Positions 40,401-50,238 are shown, counted from the stretch's first letter. The stretch is 63,529 nt of DNA from CAG-791 sp963655255 (GCA_963655255.1 CAVKEB010000011.1:1-63529); one strand, 5' to 3'. A program made the numbers and translations. The notes: a model not told the origin generated them from the letters alone.

Positions 40401-43400
40401 TTAACGGATGTCGCGATAGTCGTACCCGGGAATCCGCACATCAAACCCGCACACATTCCGGTACGGGCAATAGGTGCAGGCCGAGAGATCCTTGCTGATC
40501 CGCACGGGAGAGGCATCCGTTCTTCCCTCCAGAATGTCCTCGGCAAGAAGGCAGATTCTCTCCCGGAGTTCGTCCCGGAGCGCCTGATATTCCTCTTTGG
40601 AGATCACCTTGCTGGCCGCCGTAAAGCCGCCCTTTTTCAGGAGCTTCACCGGGATCACCTCCGAAGAGGACGCCCCCTTTGCAAGTCCGTGATCAAGGTG
40701 TTCCAGAATCTCCGGCTCGCTTCCGACAAGGCCCTTCGGGCGAAGACGTCCCCGGACGCTGTGCGTCTCCAGGTCTATCGCGCTCTCTTCTCCGGACCGC
40801 TCCCTTTCCTCCAGAATGCCCGCCGACTCCCTGGCATCCAGCATCGGATCATCGAACCGGTAATAGAGCATCGCGGCCGGAATCACCTCCGCGTCCGATC
40901 TCTTCCCTTCGAGAAACCGGACCTGCGCTTCCATGTACAGCATCAGCTGGAGCTGGAGTCCCGCCCGCATCATGACGGGATCCAGGTCACGGTTTCCGGA
41001 CTTGTAATCCACAATCTTCACGAAGAGCCGCTGTCCCTCGCGGCACAGATCCACCCGGTCGATCCGACCCTCCAGCACCAGCGTGCCGCCGCCCGGAAGG
41101 TCATAGCGGAGCGCTTCGTCCCTGCCAAAGCTCTGTTCCAGATACGCCGGTTCAAAATCACCCTGCTGCAGCTGGTACTGCAGCGTGTCCACGGTCCGTT
41201 CGAGAATTCGCTGAAGACGCCTGACCTGATACGTGCTCCGCGCCGTGGCATACAGAATCTGGTCGTGATAGCCGCCCGCCGTCTCTGCGAGCGCGCTTTT
41301 CACCAGTTCCGCTCCCTGTTCCCGGGAGTAGGACGCCCAGGGAAGGCCTTTTTCCCGAAGGAGCTGTCCGAACCGCTGCACGCTTTCATGCAGGATGGTT
41401 CCGGAATCCTTCGGCTCCAGCGTATACTCTTCCCTCTCCCTGAGCCTTAAACCATACTGAAGGAACTGGCGAAGATAACACTGAGCCGCCGTTTCCAGGC
41501 GGGTGACCGATCCCTGAACCTTCTTCTGATACAAAAGCTCTGCCGTTCTTTTCGTGACGGGAACCGGCCGGTAATGAAGAAAAGCCGCCTCCCGCAGCCG
41601 CCGGATCCTTCTTGCGGCATCTTCCCGGCAGGGCACTGCGCCGCCCCCGGAAGCATTCCGTTCCTCCCGGATTCTTCCCGCGCAGAAGCCGTAAATGGTG
41701 AGAAACTCCCGCTCCTTCTCCCGGTCATGCAGATAGAGTCCGTCCGCGTAGTCGCGCATGGCCCCCGCCAGAAGCCCCGACGCGTCCGCCATGGACGCCA
41801 GCTGCCTCGATGCGGGGAGCTCCTCCGGAATCTCCACGGGAATTCCCGGATACAGCTGCTGCAAAAGGCCAATCAGATACGACGGCCGAAGGCTTCCCCC
41901 GTCTCCCGCCGTCTTGACCCAGGAGACATAGAGAAGGTCTCTGGGCTTGGTCATGTTCATGTACAGATACAGACGCTGGATATACATCTGCTGCCGCGGC
42001 GTCGGCGCAAGCTCTCCCCCGCTTCCCGCAAGCGCATCCGATTCCTGCAGAAATTCCCGGTCGAGATCGGAAATGAGACCTCCCCGTGAGGCCCCCTGCG
42101 GAATGCTGCCGTCGTTCACGCCGAGGAAGAACAGGACCTTTACCTCGGAAAGGCGCGTCCGCTCCATATCCCCGACCAGAATCCGGTCCGTCTGCTGCGG
42201 AAGCGTCCCGAGGCGGATCTCTTCAAATCCGGCCTCCACCAGCTCCAGGAAATCCTTTGCGGAAATCTTCTCATCGCCGAGAAGCTCATACAGTTCATCC
42301 AGAAGATGGATCACCGCGCCGTAAATCTGACGGTACTCCATGGCAGCCGGCGTCCTGCCCGCCGCCTCGAAGCGCTCCGCCAGCGCCTGCATCTGTTCTC
42401 CCGCGCGGATGCCGGTCAGAAACGCGTACAGTGCCCGCGTCCTCTCCATGGCCGTCGAGTGTCCCAGATCCCGCAGCGGCCCGATCCCCGCGAGGAACTT
42501 CGTCCGCATTTCTTCGAATTCTTCATCAAACGCCGTCTCCCACCGCTTTCTTGACGCAATGCCGCGCCGGAGGCAGTAGTTCTCCAGACGGTCCACCTCA
42601 TCCTCCGCAAGGCCGGTCAGACCGCTTCGAAGATAGCGGAATACCGTCTCATAGGTATAATCGCCGCCTCCGATCTCCAGAGCTCCGCGAATCGTCTCCG
42701 TCAGAGGATTCTGAAGCACCGCGCGGTTGGTATCCAGATAGACCGGAACTCCCATCCGCTCCGCACAGATCCGGATCTCGTCCTCATAGGCGGGGAGATT
42801 CCCGGTGACAACGGCAATATCCCGGTAGTGGTATCCCTTCCCGGCAATCAGCTCATGAATCCGGAGGAACATCTGCCGTACCTCCGCCGCGGGATTGCTG
42901 GCGAGGAACAGATGAACGGGAAGCTCCTCCCCTGCCTCTTTGCCGCGGTAAGGACGGGCGGGATAACGGAACAGCGACTTCTCCAGATGCGCCAGCGCCG
43001 GATTTCCCGCGAAACGCACCGGCCCCTTCCCGCCTTTCGTCTCCCCGATATACCAGTCCTTATCGTGCGCGATTCCGTTCTGCCCCGCCATGCGGCAGAT
43101 CTGCGCCACGGTCTTCCTGGTCAGATAGAACAGGTCCTGCTCCTCGAACGCCGCTCCCTGCATCACCTCGCGGACCGGCGTTCCGCCGTCCTCTCCGTAA
43201 TCCAGCGAAAAGATGACCTCCCGCGCATTCTGCATCAGCGCCAGAAGGACGCGGTACTGCACCGGCGTAAAACCGGTGAAACCATCAAAAACAATCGTGC
43301 TCTCCCGGATCAGCTCCGATCCCGGAATCGCTTCCGCCAGAAGATCCAGTGTTTCCTCTCCCGTGATATACCGGTCCTTCCGCTCTTCCAGAAAGGCTTC

Positions 43401-43913
43401 ATACAGGATCTTCAGATCGCGGAGTCTGGCCGCCAGACCTCCCTGTCCGCCTGCTGCCGCACTCCTGGCCAGTTCCTCCGTTCCCTGCGGAGAAATGCCG
43501 TACTGCATGAACTCCGAAATGACGGACTTCACCTCCGCGATCATGCCCGGCTTCTCGATGCCGGTTCCGAGGATCGTGAGATCCTTCCGGCAGCGGGAGA
43601 CCAGCCTTCTTAAAAGGAGCGTCTTGCCCATATCATCCAGAACGCCGCGCTCGTCCGCCCCGACCTCCTCGAAGATGCGGTGCGAGAGTCTCCCGAAGGA
43701 AAGGACATCCACGTTCAGAATTCCGCCGCGCTCCCCTGCTGCCAGAACCATTTCCTTCTGCGTCTGCATGGTGTACTGATCCGGCACGACGATCAGGAAA
43801 TTCCCGGAAAAATCCTGCCGGTCCAATGCCTCTGCGGCCCTTTCCGTCACCCATTTATGAAGTTCACTGCTCTTGCCCGCGCCGGAGGCGCCCAGGCAAA
43901 ATCGATAACCCAT
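40401..43913 (-). CDS. addB: ATP-dependent helicase/deoxyribonuclease subunit B
   Basis: AddB partners AddA, degrades the 5' strand and recognises Chi. The 1170-residue protein starts with Walker A in CLGASGAGKSSELHKW. A degenerate helicase body follows, with FVMVLFFLGVNDGSIP-like VKVLFFLGVNDGSIPQ, and the C-terminal nuclease domain holds VKIVDYKSGNRDLD and GLQLQLMLYMEAQV. Cysteines for the structural 4Fe-4S cluster are seen in TAAQCYLRQFLQYG and CTYCPYRNVCGFD, so the cluster should be intact. ATG 43913 follows AGGATAGGTTAAAGC. addB precedes addA, as is usual in Firmicutes, with a 152-base spacer. Confidence 0.95.
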   Translation of the reverse strand: MGYRFCLGASGAGKSSELHKWVTERAAEALDRQDFSGNFLIVVPDQYTMQTQKEMVLAAGERGGILNVDVLSFGRLSHRIFEEVGADERGVLDDMGKTLLLRRLVSRCRKDLTILGTGIEKPGMIAEVKSVISEFMQYGISPQGTEELARSAAAGGQGGLAARLRDLKILYEAFLEERKDRYITGEETLDLLAEAIPGSELIRESTIVFDGFTGFTPVQYRVLLALMQNAREVIFSLDYGEDGGTPVREVMQGAAFEEQDLFYLTRKTVAQICRMAGQNGIAHDKDWYIGETKGGKGPVRFAGNPALAHLEKSLFRYPARPYRGKEAGEELPVHLFLASNPAAEVRQMFLRIHELIAGKGYHYRDIAVVTGNLPAYEDEIRICAERMGVPVYLDTNRAVLQNPLTETIRGALEIGGGDYTYETVFRYLRSGLTGLAEDEVDRLENYCLRRGIASRKRWETAFDEEFEEMRTKFLAGIGPLRDLGHSTAMERTRALYAFLTGIRAGEQMQALAERFEAAGRTPAAMEYRQIYGAVIHLLDELYELLGDEKISAKDFLELVEAGFEEIRLGTLPQQTDRILVGDMERTRLSEVKVLFFLGVNDGSIPQGASRGGLISDLDREFLQESDALAGSGGELAPTPRQQMYIQRLYLYMNMTKPRDLLYVSWVKTAGDGGSLRPSYLIGLLQQLYPGIPVEIPEELPASRQLASMADASGLLAGAMRDYADGLYLHDREKEREFLTIYGFCAGRIREERNASGGGAVPCREDAARRIRRLREAAFLHYRPVPVTKRTAELLYQKKVQGSVTRLETAAQCYLRQFLQYGLRLREREEYTLEPKDSGTILHESVQRFGQLLREKGLPWASYSREQGAELVKSALAETAGGYHDQILYATARSTYQVRRLQRILERTVDTLQYQLQQGDFEPAYLEQSFGRDEALRYDLPGGGTLVLEGRIDRVDLCREGQRLFVKIVDYKSGNRDLDPVMMRAGLQLQLMLYMEAQVRFLEGKRSDAEVIPAAMLYYRFDDPMLDARESAGILEERERSGEESAIDLETHSVRGRLRPKGLVGSEPEILEHLDHGLAKGASSSEVIPVKLLKKGGFTAASKVISKEEYQALRDELRERICLLAEDILEGRTDASPVRISKDLSACTYCPYRNVCGFDVRIPGYDYRDIR

Positions 43914-43975
43914 TGCTTTAACCTATCCTTCGTCCGCAGACCCTCTGCGGCTCTTTCCTGCTGCCCATTATCATA

Positions 43976-44027
43976 CCATAACAAAACCGCCTCCCGGGCC
44001 GTATTCACGCGGCCGGAAAGGCGGTTT
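43976..44027 (-). terminator. Terminator after uracil permease
   Basis: Outer stem AAACCGCC (43984-43991) with GGCGGTTT (44020-44027), an inner GC-rich stem, and GGCGGTTTTGTT reading leftward. Confidence 0.7.
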
Positions 44028-44122
44028 CTGTCATATCTTTTTAAAATTTCATATCCCTTCGGGACATTCCGGATTTAGCTGCGGAAGCAACCGCTTCCGA
44101 TCATCCGAAAACCCCTGTTCCC

Positions 44123-45526
44123 TCAGGCGTTATGGTGCTTCTTCTCCGCTTCATCCGCGAAGTTCTCGCCCTGATGAATCTGAAGATCCACGCCGGTTGC
44201 GTTGGGCTCTTCATCCTCAAACTTGTAATCCTTGCCGGGAAGGATGGCATTCAGAAGAATACCAACCAGAGATCCGGTTGCAAGTCCGGAGAAGCTGATG
44301 GCACCGAAGGTGATGGCACCGGCATCGGAGTAGTTGATGCCGATGGACAGAACCAGGATCAGTGCAGCGATCAGGACGTTCCGGCTCTTGGAGAAATCAA
44401 CGTGCGTCTCCACCAGGTTCCGGACACCGACTGCGGAAATCATGCCGTACAGGACCAGGGAAATGCCGCCGATGGTCGCGGAAGGCATGACCTCAATGAT
44501 GGCTGCAAACTTCGGGCAGAAGGAAAGGACTGCCGCGATGACAGCTGCCAGACGGATGACCGCCGGATCAAAGACCTTGGTCAGAGTCAGAACGCCGGTG
44601 TTCTCACCATAGGTAGTGTTCGCCGGTGCGCCGAACAAAGATGCCAGGGTGGTCGCAAGACCGTCACCGGTCAGTGTTCTGTGAAGTCCGGGATCCTTGA
44701 TGTAGTTCTTGCCGACGGTGGATGAGATGGCGGAGATATCGCCGATGTGCTCCATCATGGTTGCAAATGCAATCGGGACAATGGTGACAACGGAAGCGAA
44801 CAGAAGGCCGCCGTCCAGATTGCCGCCCGTGAAGATCGAGAATACCGTGTTCTCATAATGAATCGGGAAGCCGATCCATGCTGCCTCGCGGACGGGTGTG
44901 AAATCGATGTTGCCGCTCACTGCAGCGACCAGATAGGACGCAATGACACCAAGAAGAATCGGGATGATCTTGACCATTCCCTTGCCCCAGATGTTGCAGA
45001 CGATGACAACGACAATGGCAACCAGTGCAATGACCCAGTTCGTCTCGCAGTTCGTGATGGCCGACTTGGAAAGGTTCAGTCCGATGGCAATGATGATCGG
45101 TCCCGTGACAACCGGCGGGAAGAACTTCATAACCTTATTGGCGCCGAATACTCGGAACAGTCCCGCCAGCACCAGATAGACAAGCCCTGCGCAGGCAACG
45201 CCGAAGCAGGCATACGGCAGAAGCGCGCTCGGCGTTCCGTCCGCATTCAGCGGCGCGATGGCAGCATAGCCTCCCAGGAAGGCGAAGGACGATCCCAGGA
45301 AGGCCGGGACCTTTCTCTTGGTGATCAGATGGAACAGAAGGGTTCCAAGACCTGCGAACAGCAGGGTGGTGGAAACATCCAGTCCCGTCAGCAGCGGTAC
45401 CAGAACCGTTGCGCCGAACATTGCGAACACATGCTGAAAGCCCAGGATTGCAATCTTGGGTGCTCCCAGCGAAGATGCGTCGTAAATCGGCTGATCTCCG
45501 ACTACAGTTTTCTTTTTGCTACTCAT
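44123..45526 (-). CDS. Uracil/xanthine permease (NCS2 family)
   Basis: The 467-residue protein has the 12-14 helices of the NCS2 family. Marks are ILGFQHVFAMFGATVLVP at the first helix, FLGSSFAFLGGYAAI, the TM8 Glu in FATMMEHIGDISAISS, and GAPANTTYGENTGVLTLTKVFDPAV near the substrate site. This is the UraA/PyrP-like set, so uracil uptake by proton symport is likely; purine specificity cannot be excluded. ATG 45526 has AGAGGGAGAAAT directly before it. No PyrR-binding leader was seen; only a hairpin (45565-45600) lies upstream. Confidence 0.9.
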   Translation of the reverse strand: MSSKKKTVVGDQPIYDASSLGAPKIAILGFQHVFAMFGATVLVPLLTGLDVSTTLLFAGLGTLLFHLITKRKVPAFLGSSFAFLGGYAAIAPLNADGTPSALLPYACFGVACAGLVYLVLAGLFRVFGANKVMKFFPPVVTGPIIIAIGLNLSKSAITNCETNWVIALVAIVVVIVCNIWGKGMVKIIPILLGVIASYLVAAVSGNIDFTPVREAAWIGFPIHYENTVFSIFTGGNLDGGLLFASVVTIVPIAFATMMEHIGDISAISSTVGKNYIKDPGLHRTLTGDGLATTLASLFGAPANTTYGENTGVLTLTKVFDPAVIRLAAVIAAVLSFCPKFAAIIEVMPSATIGGISLVLYGMISAVGVRNLVETHVDFSKSRNVLIAALILVLSIGINYSDAGAITFGAISFSGLATGSLVGILLNAILPGKDYKFEDEEPNATGVDLQIHQGENFADEAEKKHHNA

Positions 45527-45564
45527 ATTTCTCCCTCTACCCGTTACTCCGTAACAGGATTTCA

Positions 45565-45600
45565 TAACAAGGGCCGGGGAAGAACCATTCTTCCCTGGCC
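45565..45600 (-). terminator. Hairpin between the acidic membrane protein and uracil permease
   Basis: A 13-bp stem with one wobble (45572-45584 with 45588-45600). The following T content is modest (TTGTTATG), so it may terminate only partly. Confidence 0.55.
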
Positions 45601-45627
45601 TTTGGAATGCACTCTATCATGAGGCGG

Positions 45628-46200
45628 TCACTCTTCTTCGTCAAAGAAGCTCTCGACACTCGGTGCCTTGCTCTCTTCCGATGCCGGAGTCTGTGCCTCT
45701 TCTGTCTTCTCCGGATCCGTCTGCGAGGCCGGTGTCTCACCGGATTCCTCCGGCTCTGCTTCTGCAGAGGAAGCCGCAGCGGCATCCGCCGTCTCCTCTG
45801 CCTCCTCGTAGATTTCCTCCATGTCTTCATCCTTCTCACGGAGAATCTCGCGGATCTTCGTTGCGGAATCCTTCACGGTTCTGCTGACCTCGGTTGCTGC
45901 CTCTCCCACGGCATTGAAAACCTCTTCGCCCTTGGGGCCGACGGCTTCCTTTACCTTGTCCACTGCCTGACGGGAGCTGTGCTGGATCGTGGTATAGGCA
46001 CGATTGGCTGCCTGCTTGATCGTCTCCGCGGTCTCATCAAAATCATCCAGCTCATCCGCATCTGCGCCTTCCAGCTTCTCGATATCCTCGAAATCGGATG
46101 CGTCAAGCTCTTCTTCCTTCTTCGTCAGATAACTATAAACGCCGTACGCTGCCGCTCCGACCAGCGCCGTTCCCAGAATGAACTTTCCAAGTTTCCCCAT
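45628..46200 (-). CDS. Membrane-anchored acidic helical protein (YtxH-like layout)
   Basis: The 190-residue protein starts MGKLGKFILGTALVGAAAYG, a single N-terminal membrane segment, followed by YSYLTKKEEEL. Then come a helical part with amphipathic repeats (AANRAYTTIQHSSRQAVDKV and FNAVGEAATEVSRTVKDSAT) and a long Glu/Ala/Pro/Ser-rich acidic tail of about 75 residues. The layout is that of YtxH-like general stress proteins, but sequence similarity is too weak to claim the family. ATG 46200 has GGAGGTTTGAG before it; upstream frame is spacer and repeat. It is divergent from the TetR-type gene. Confidence 0.65.
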   Translation of the reverse strand: MGKLGKFILGTALVGAAAYGVYSYLTKKEEELDASDFEDIEKLEGADADELDDFDETAETIKQAANRAYTTIQHSSRQAVDKVKEAVGPKGEEVFNAVGEAATEVSRTVKDSATKIREILREKDEDMEEIYEEAEETADAAAASSAEAEPEESGETPASQTDPEKTEEAQTPASEESKAPSVESFFDEEE

Positions 46201-46270
46201 CTCAAACCTCCATAATTCCGGATATCCGGAATCGGCCTGCAAACGCCTCGCCTGATGCCTGTACCCTTCC

Positions 46271-46310
46271 GGATGTTCAGCACATCTCAAATTTCCTTAC
46301 GGAAATTCTC
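46271..46310 (+). repeat. Dispersed repeat family B, partial copy 3
   Basis: TTCAGCACATCTCAAATTTC then CTTACGGAAATTCTCAA matches the first half of the 7318 copy at all but about three positions. Confidence 0.6.
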
Positions 46311-46360
46311 AAAACATTTTATTCAGTTTATAACACCCGTGTATAAAAAGGAAGTAATCA

Positions 46361-46400
46361 TTGTGCACAAATTTGTTTTGTGATAGTCTATTCTGTAGAC
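46361..46400 (+). promoter_or_regulatory. Two palindromes, possible operators of the TetR-type regulator
   Basis: TTGTGCACAA (46361-46370) is a perfect 10-base palindrome, and GTCTATTCTGTAGAC (46386-46400) is a 5+5 inverted repeat. They lie 160-200 bases before the regulator start. Autoregulation is inference. Confidence 0.35.
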
Positions 46401-46560
46401 CAATTCAGTCAATTGTGTCCTGTCCGTGCTTTGCTGCGGCACGGCTCTGCTGCCGCTCCCCCGGCTGTGCGTGGGATTCTGCTACATTTTTCCTGCGGCA
46501 GGCAACGAGGCAGCATTTTTTCAGAAAGGGCACACTTATTTAGGAAGCACTTACACGGAT

Positions 46561-47163
46561 ATGAATGAGAAATTCTACGATCTGAAAAAGGAAAAACAGG
46601 ACCGCATGATCAACGCAGGGCTTCGCATCTTCGCACTAAACGGCTATCATCACGCCAGTACGGATGAGATTGTCAAGGAAGCGAAGATCAGCAAGGGCCT
46701 TCTGTTCCATTATTTCGGCAGCAAGGCCGGCTACTACGGCTTCCTCTACAGCTATGTCTCCCGCTACGTCATTCTGGAACTGCGCAGTGCCATCCGCGAT
46801 GCCGGAATTGACTTCTGGGAGCTGCAGGACGAGATTCTGGAAACCGAGGGGCGGCTCATGGAGCAGTATCCTGCCGTCTTCCTGTTCTTCGAATCCGTAA
46901 AAATGGAAGACGACAGTGAAGGCCTCTCCGTTCTGGAGGAGCTCGACGCCACCGTTCCCGATGTTTACGATTCCATGCAGGCAAAGGCCCTCACCGGCGG
47001 CTATCCTCGGATTAAGGACCTCGAACATGTCTGCGGGCTGATCCATTATGTGAAGATCGGTCTGATGCGTGAACTCTTATACGACCGCACCACGCCCATC
47101 TCGATGTACACTGCCCACGTGGAGCGCTATCTCGATACACTGAAGGCCCTTACGAAGGGATAA
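46561..47163 (+). CDS. TetR/AcrR family transcriptional regulator
   Basis: The 200-residue protein starts with a TetR-type DNA-binding domain, KQDRMINAGLRIFALNGYHH then ASTDEIVKEAKISKGLLFHYFGSKAGYYGFLY (about residues 11-65). The remaining helices form a variable ligand/dimer domain with an acidic stretch (KMEDDSEGLSVLEELD). The target and ligand are unknown. ATG 46561 is chosen by alignment to the family N-terminus; its binding site is weak (TAGGAAG, distant). A strong terminator follows. The neighbours on both sides are on the opposite strand, so it is a single-gene unit. Confidence 0.85.
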   Translation: MNEKFYDLKKEKQDRMINAGLRIFALNGYHHASTDEIVKEAKISKGLLFHYFGSKAGYYGFLYSYVSRYVILELRSAIRDAGIDFWELQDEILETEGRLMEQYPAVFLFFESVKMEDDSEGLSVLEELDATVPDVYDSMQAKALTGGYPRIKDLEHVCGLIHYVKIGLMRELLYDRTTPISMYTAHVERYLDTLKALTKG

Positions 47164-47172
47164 ATGTCAGAA

Positions 47173-47207
47173 AGAGCTGCGGGCAGCCCCCGCAGCTCTT
47201 CCTTTTT
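47173..47207 (+). terminator. Terminator of the TetR-type gene
   Basis: An 11-bp stem, AGAGCTGCGGG (47173-47183) with its complement at 47189-47199, is followed by TCCTTTTT. Confidence 0.88.
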
Positions 47208-49251
47208 ACACCTTCAGCACCAGCGTCTCATATCCTGCAAGCTTCACGCTGCCGGATACCTCTTCCCCAGTGTAGAGATTCTTCATCGGCTTTTTCACCT
47301 GAATGGTCTGTTCCTCCCGGCTGTAGTTCAGCACGAAGAGATATTTCTCTTCGCCCTTTACACGTACCGCAAGCTCACACTCTTCCGGGAGCTCCACAAG
47401 GTTCTGATACGGCGCTTTGACGCCGAGCTTGTCGAAGAAGACCTCCGCCGTCGCTCTCGTAAAGGCTCCGCCGAACGAGAGAACTTTTCCTTCTCCAACG
47501 GCATGCTCCACCAGCGCGGGAACTCCCTTGTAATAACTGTTTGCATAAGAGGCGAGGACCTTCGTTCCCTCCTTCGGTTCCAGCTCGTCATTGAAGACCG
47601 CAGCCTCCACCTTCACGCCGTCCCAGTCTGCATAAACCGGTGCCTCTTCCTCCGCGACCAGCGTAAACTCCGCGACCTTTGCACCCGCCAGTTCCCTGGC
47701 AAGTCCCGGAAGCTCCTCCTGCACGCATCTTCCGTTCTCGTTCTTGAGTCCCGTGCGGCAGCCGAAAACAAGAGTTCCTCCCTGCTCCACATATTCCTTC
47801 AGAACCGCCACCTGCTTCTCGTCCAGAATGACGGCATGCGGGTAGAACAGCACCTGATACTTCTTCAAACTCTCTGCGGTTGTATTGTCGCGAAGATATA
47901 CGAAATCCACCGGCGTGTGGGTCATCTGGGACGCAGTGTAAATGCCCATCCGGCTTGCATTCTCCACGCCGCCGTGCCATACGTCCAGCTCGGCATCGAA
48001 CTTGTTGTCATAGGTCTCGACCACGCCGACCTTCGCCTCATATTCCGAGCCCGCGAGCTCCGAAATCGCCTCGAATTTCTTATGAATTTCGCGGATTTCA
48101 CGGATTCTGCGGTTCTCACGGCTGCTGTAATCCAGGATGCCGTGCCAGTAAATTTCCGTTCCCATGGTGCTGGTTCTCCAGCGGAAATAGCTGATATAGT
48201 CCGCACCGTGCGCAATGCTCTGCATCGTCCAGAGTGTAATCTGACCCGGTCTCGGTGTCGGTGCCTCCATGCCGGTGTTCCATCCGTTTGCGCCGGACTG
48301 CTGCTCCATGATGCCATAGATGCCCTTCAGGGAGCGCACCTCATCCAGATTCATGCACCACATCCGGTCCTTCAGCTCATTCTGCTCGATAAAATGGGAA
48401 TTCAGTCCATAGGCCATGTTTGGATAGGAATCATAGGTCATGAAATCCAGACTCTCTTCCGTCATGCGGTGATTGTCCAGGTCGCTGAACAGTCCGTTCG
48501 TCGTGATGAAATCACCCGGCTTCAAATATTTGCGAAGGATGTCGCTCTGAAGTTTTGCCCACCGGCACGCACTGTCCGAGACGAATCTCTTGTAATCCAG
48601 AACCTCGTGCGGATTGGTGCTGTTGCTGAGGGTCGTTCTGGGAACATACACCTCACCCCATGAGGTATACGTCTGATTCCAGAAGGCCGTGCCCCATGCC
48701 GTGTTCAGGTTCTCGATTTTCCCGTACTTCTGTTTCAGGAACTCACGGAATGCCAGTGTGTCGCTCTCGGAATAGAACTCGTTCATCTCGCAGTTGATCT
48801 CATTGTCCAGCTGCCATCCGATGATCGCCGGATGCTTCGCATAATGCTCTCCCATCCGCTCCACCAGATTCCTGGTGAATCTCTGATAAATCACGGAGTT
48901 GTAATTATAATGCCTTCTTGCGCCGTGGCGGTAGAGAACGCCGTCCTGTCTCGCATTCAGGACTTCCGGATATTTATCCGTCATCCACGCGGGCGGAGTG
49001 GCCGTAGGCGTGCAGAAAATCACATGCATGCCCTTCTTCTCACAAAGATCCAGAAATTCGTCGAAGAACTCCCAGGTGTACTCCCCTTCTCTTGGTTCAA
49101 ACTTGTTCCAGGAAAACTCCGCAATCCGGATCACCTCGATGCCGGTTTCCAGCATCCGCTCCAGATCGCCTTCCCACATGCTCCGGTCCCAGTGCTCCGG
49201 ATAGTAATCCGTTCCCATGATAATCCGATCGCCGTTTAAGATGTAGCTCAT
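47206..49251 (-). CDS. Beta-galactosidase, GH42 family
   Basis: The 681-residue enzyme hydrolyses terminal beta-galactosides with retention. It shows the GH42 start IIMGTDYYPEHWD, the acid/base Glu151 in IGWQLDNEIN and the nucleophile Glu316 in IYGIMEQQSG. After the barrel come the trimer-forming domain (VLFYPHAVILDEKQVAVLKEY) and a C-terminal beta domain (YLFVLNYSREEQTIQVK). No signal peptide is present, so the substrate must be imported first. It is the last gene of the sugar locus, behind a 16-bp hairpin. Likely substrates are galacto-oligosaccharides or arabinogalactan pieces taken up by the transporter upstream. Confidence 0.95.
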   Translation of the reverse strand: MSYILNGDRIIMGTDYYPEHWDRSMWEGDLERMLETGIEVIRIAEFSWNKFEPREGEYTWEFFDEFLDLCEKKGMHVIFCTPTATPPAWMTDKYPEVLNARQDGVLYRHGARRHYNYNSVIYQRFTRNLVERMGEHYAKHPAIIGWQLDNEINCEMNEFYSESDTLAFREFLKQKYGKIENLNTAWGTAFWNQTYTSWGEVYVPRTTLSNSTNPHEVLDYKRFVSDSACRWAKLQSDILRKYLKPGDFITTNGLFSDLDNHRMTEESLDFMTYDSYPNMAYGLNSHFIEQNELKDRMWCMNLDEVRSLKGIYGIMEQQSGANGWNTGMEAPTPRPGQITLWTMQSIAHGADYISYFRWRTSTMGTEIYWHGILDYSSRENRRIREIREIHKKFEAISELAGSEYEAKVGVVETYDNKFDAELDVWHGGVENASRMGIYTASQMTHTPVDFVYLRDNTTAESLKKYQVLFYPHAVILDEKQVAVLKEYVEQGGTLVFGCRTGLKNENGRCVQEELPGLARELAGAKVAEFTLVAEEEAPVYADWDGVKVEAAVFNDELEPKEGTKVLASYANSYYKGVPALVEHAVGEGKVLSFGGAFTRATAEVFFDKLGVKAPYQNLVELPEECELAVRVKGEEKYLFVLNYSREEQTIQVKKPMKNLYTGEEVSGSVKLAGYETLVLKV

Positions 49252-49289
49252 GTCATACCTCGCTGTAAAATGAATTAAGTTGATGTCTC

Positions 49290-49330
49290 ACTTCGATCAG
49301 GAATTTTTTCCGATAATTCCTGATCGAAGT
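49290..49330 (-). repeat. Perfect 16-bp hairpin between permease and beta-galactosidase
   Basis: ACTTCGATCAGGAATT (49290-49305) and its exact complement (49315-49330) enclose a 9-base loop. No T run follows, so it is more likely an mRNA stabiliser or regulator-binding site than a terminator. Confidence 0.6.
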
Positions 49331-49356
49331 TGCGCAAAAGATATTTTCCCTTGCGG

Positions 49357-50238
49357 TTATTCTTTCACTGCTCCTGCTGTTAATCCTGACATAAAGTACT
49401 TGGAAGCGCAAAGGAAAGCTACCAGAAGCGGAAGGACTGCACAGGTACTTGCCAGCATCATCGCTCCGTAATCTGTTCCCCGGTCGCTTACCATGGAACG
49501 GAGCATCAGTGGCAGAGTCTGGAGCTTCGGGCTCTTCAGAATCATCATCGGCTGCATGAAGTCATTCCATACATTGACGAAATTCATAATGCCAAGAGAT
49601 GCGTATGCCGGAAGAAGAATGGGTGCAACGATTCGGAAGAACACCGTCCATTCCGAGCATCCATCGATTCGTGCCGCTTCAACCAGAGATCCGGGAACGT
49701 TATTCTTACAGTATTGGCGCATCCAGTAAATTCCGAATGCGTTGGCGCAGTTCGGAATAATAAGGGCACGGAATGTATCTACCCAGTGGAACTTACTCAT
49801 CATGATGTACCAGGGAATAATTCCGGCCGTCGACGGGATCATCATGGTTCCCAGCAGGATAGCAAACAATACCGACCTTCCGGGGAAGTTATAAACCGCA
49901 AACGCATATCCGGCAATAGAGCAGAAAAACAGTACCAACGCCACATAAGAAAATGTGATGATACAGCTGTTTCGAAAAGCGCGCAGGAAATCAATTGCCT
50001 TGTTCATGTTAATGAAGTTTGTCTTCAAATTTCCACCAAAGGTCATATACGGCGGAAATGAGAAAATCTCCTGCGTCGTTCTGGTCGACATGATAAACAT
50101 GTCATAGAAGGGAAAAAGCATAATCAATGCCACAATCCCAAGTACCGCATAGAGGGCAATTGTTTTTCCCTTCGGAACAAATTTTGCAATCAAAAATAAT
50201 ACAACCGCAATGATGGCAATAAACAGAAGAAGTTTCAT
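49357..50238 (-). CDS. Carbohydrate ABC transporter permease (MalG type)
   Basis: The 293-residue protein has six to seven membrane helices. The MalG-type cytoplasmic EAA loop is LVEAARIDGCSEWTVFFRIVAPILLPAYA. An extra N-terminal helix (LLLFIAIIAVVLFLIAKF) precedes the usual first helix. It begins in a TGATG overlap with the MalF-type gene, so translation is coupled. Together with that permease and the binding protein it should import an oligosaccharide. No ATPase gene lies nearby. Confidence 0.92.
   Translation of the reverse strand: MKLLLFIAIIAVVLFLIAKFVPKGKTIALYAVLGIVALIMLFPFYDMFIMSTRTTQEIFSFPPYMTFGGNLKTNFINMNKAIDFLRAFRNSCIITFSYVALVLFFCSIAGYAFAVYNFPGRSVLFAILLGTMMIPSTAGIIPWYIMMSKFHWVDTFRALIIPNCANAFGIYWMRQYCKNNVPGSLVEAARIDGCSEWTVFFRIVAPILLPAYASLGIMNFVNVWNDFMQPMMILKSPKLQTLPLMLRSMVSDRGTDYGAMMLASTCAVLPLLVAFLCASKYFMSGLTAGAVKE

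Larger units (their letters stand above)
46201..46560. other. Divergent control region between the acidic protein and the TetR-type gene
   Basis: This 360-base spacer has repeat B3 next to the left gene, a TATAAA-rich stretch near 46341, and two palindromes (46361-46370 and 46386-46400). The remainder looks non-coding. Confidence 0.5.
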
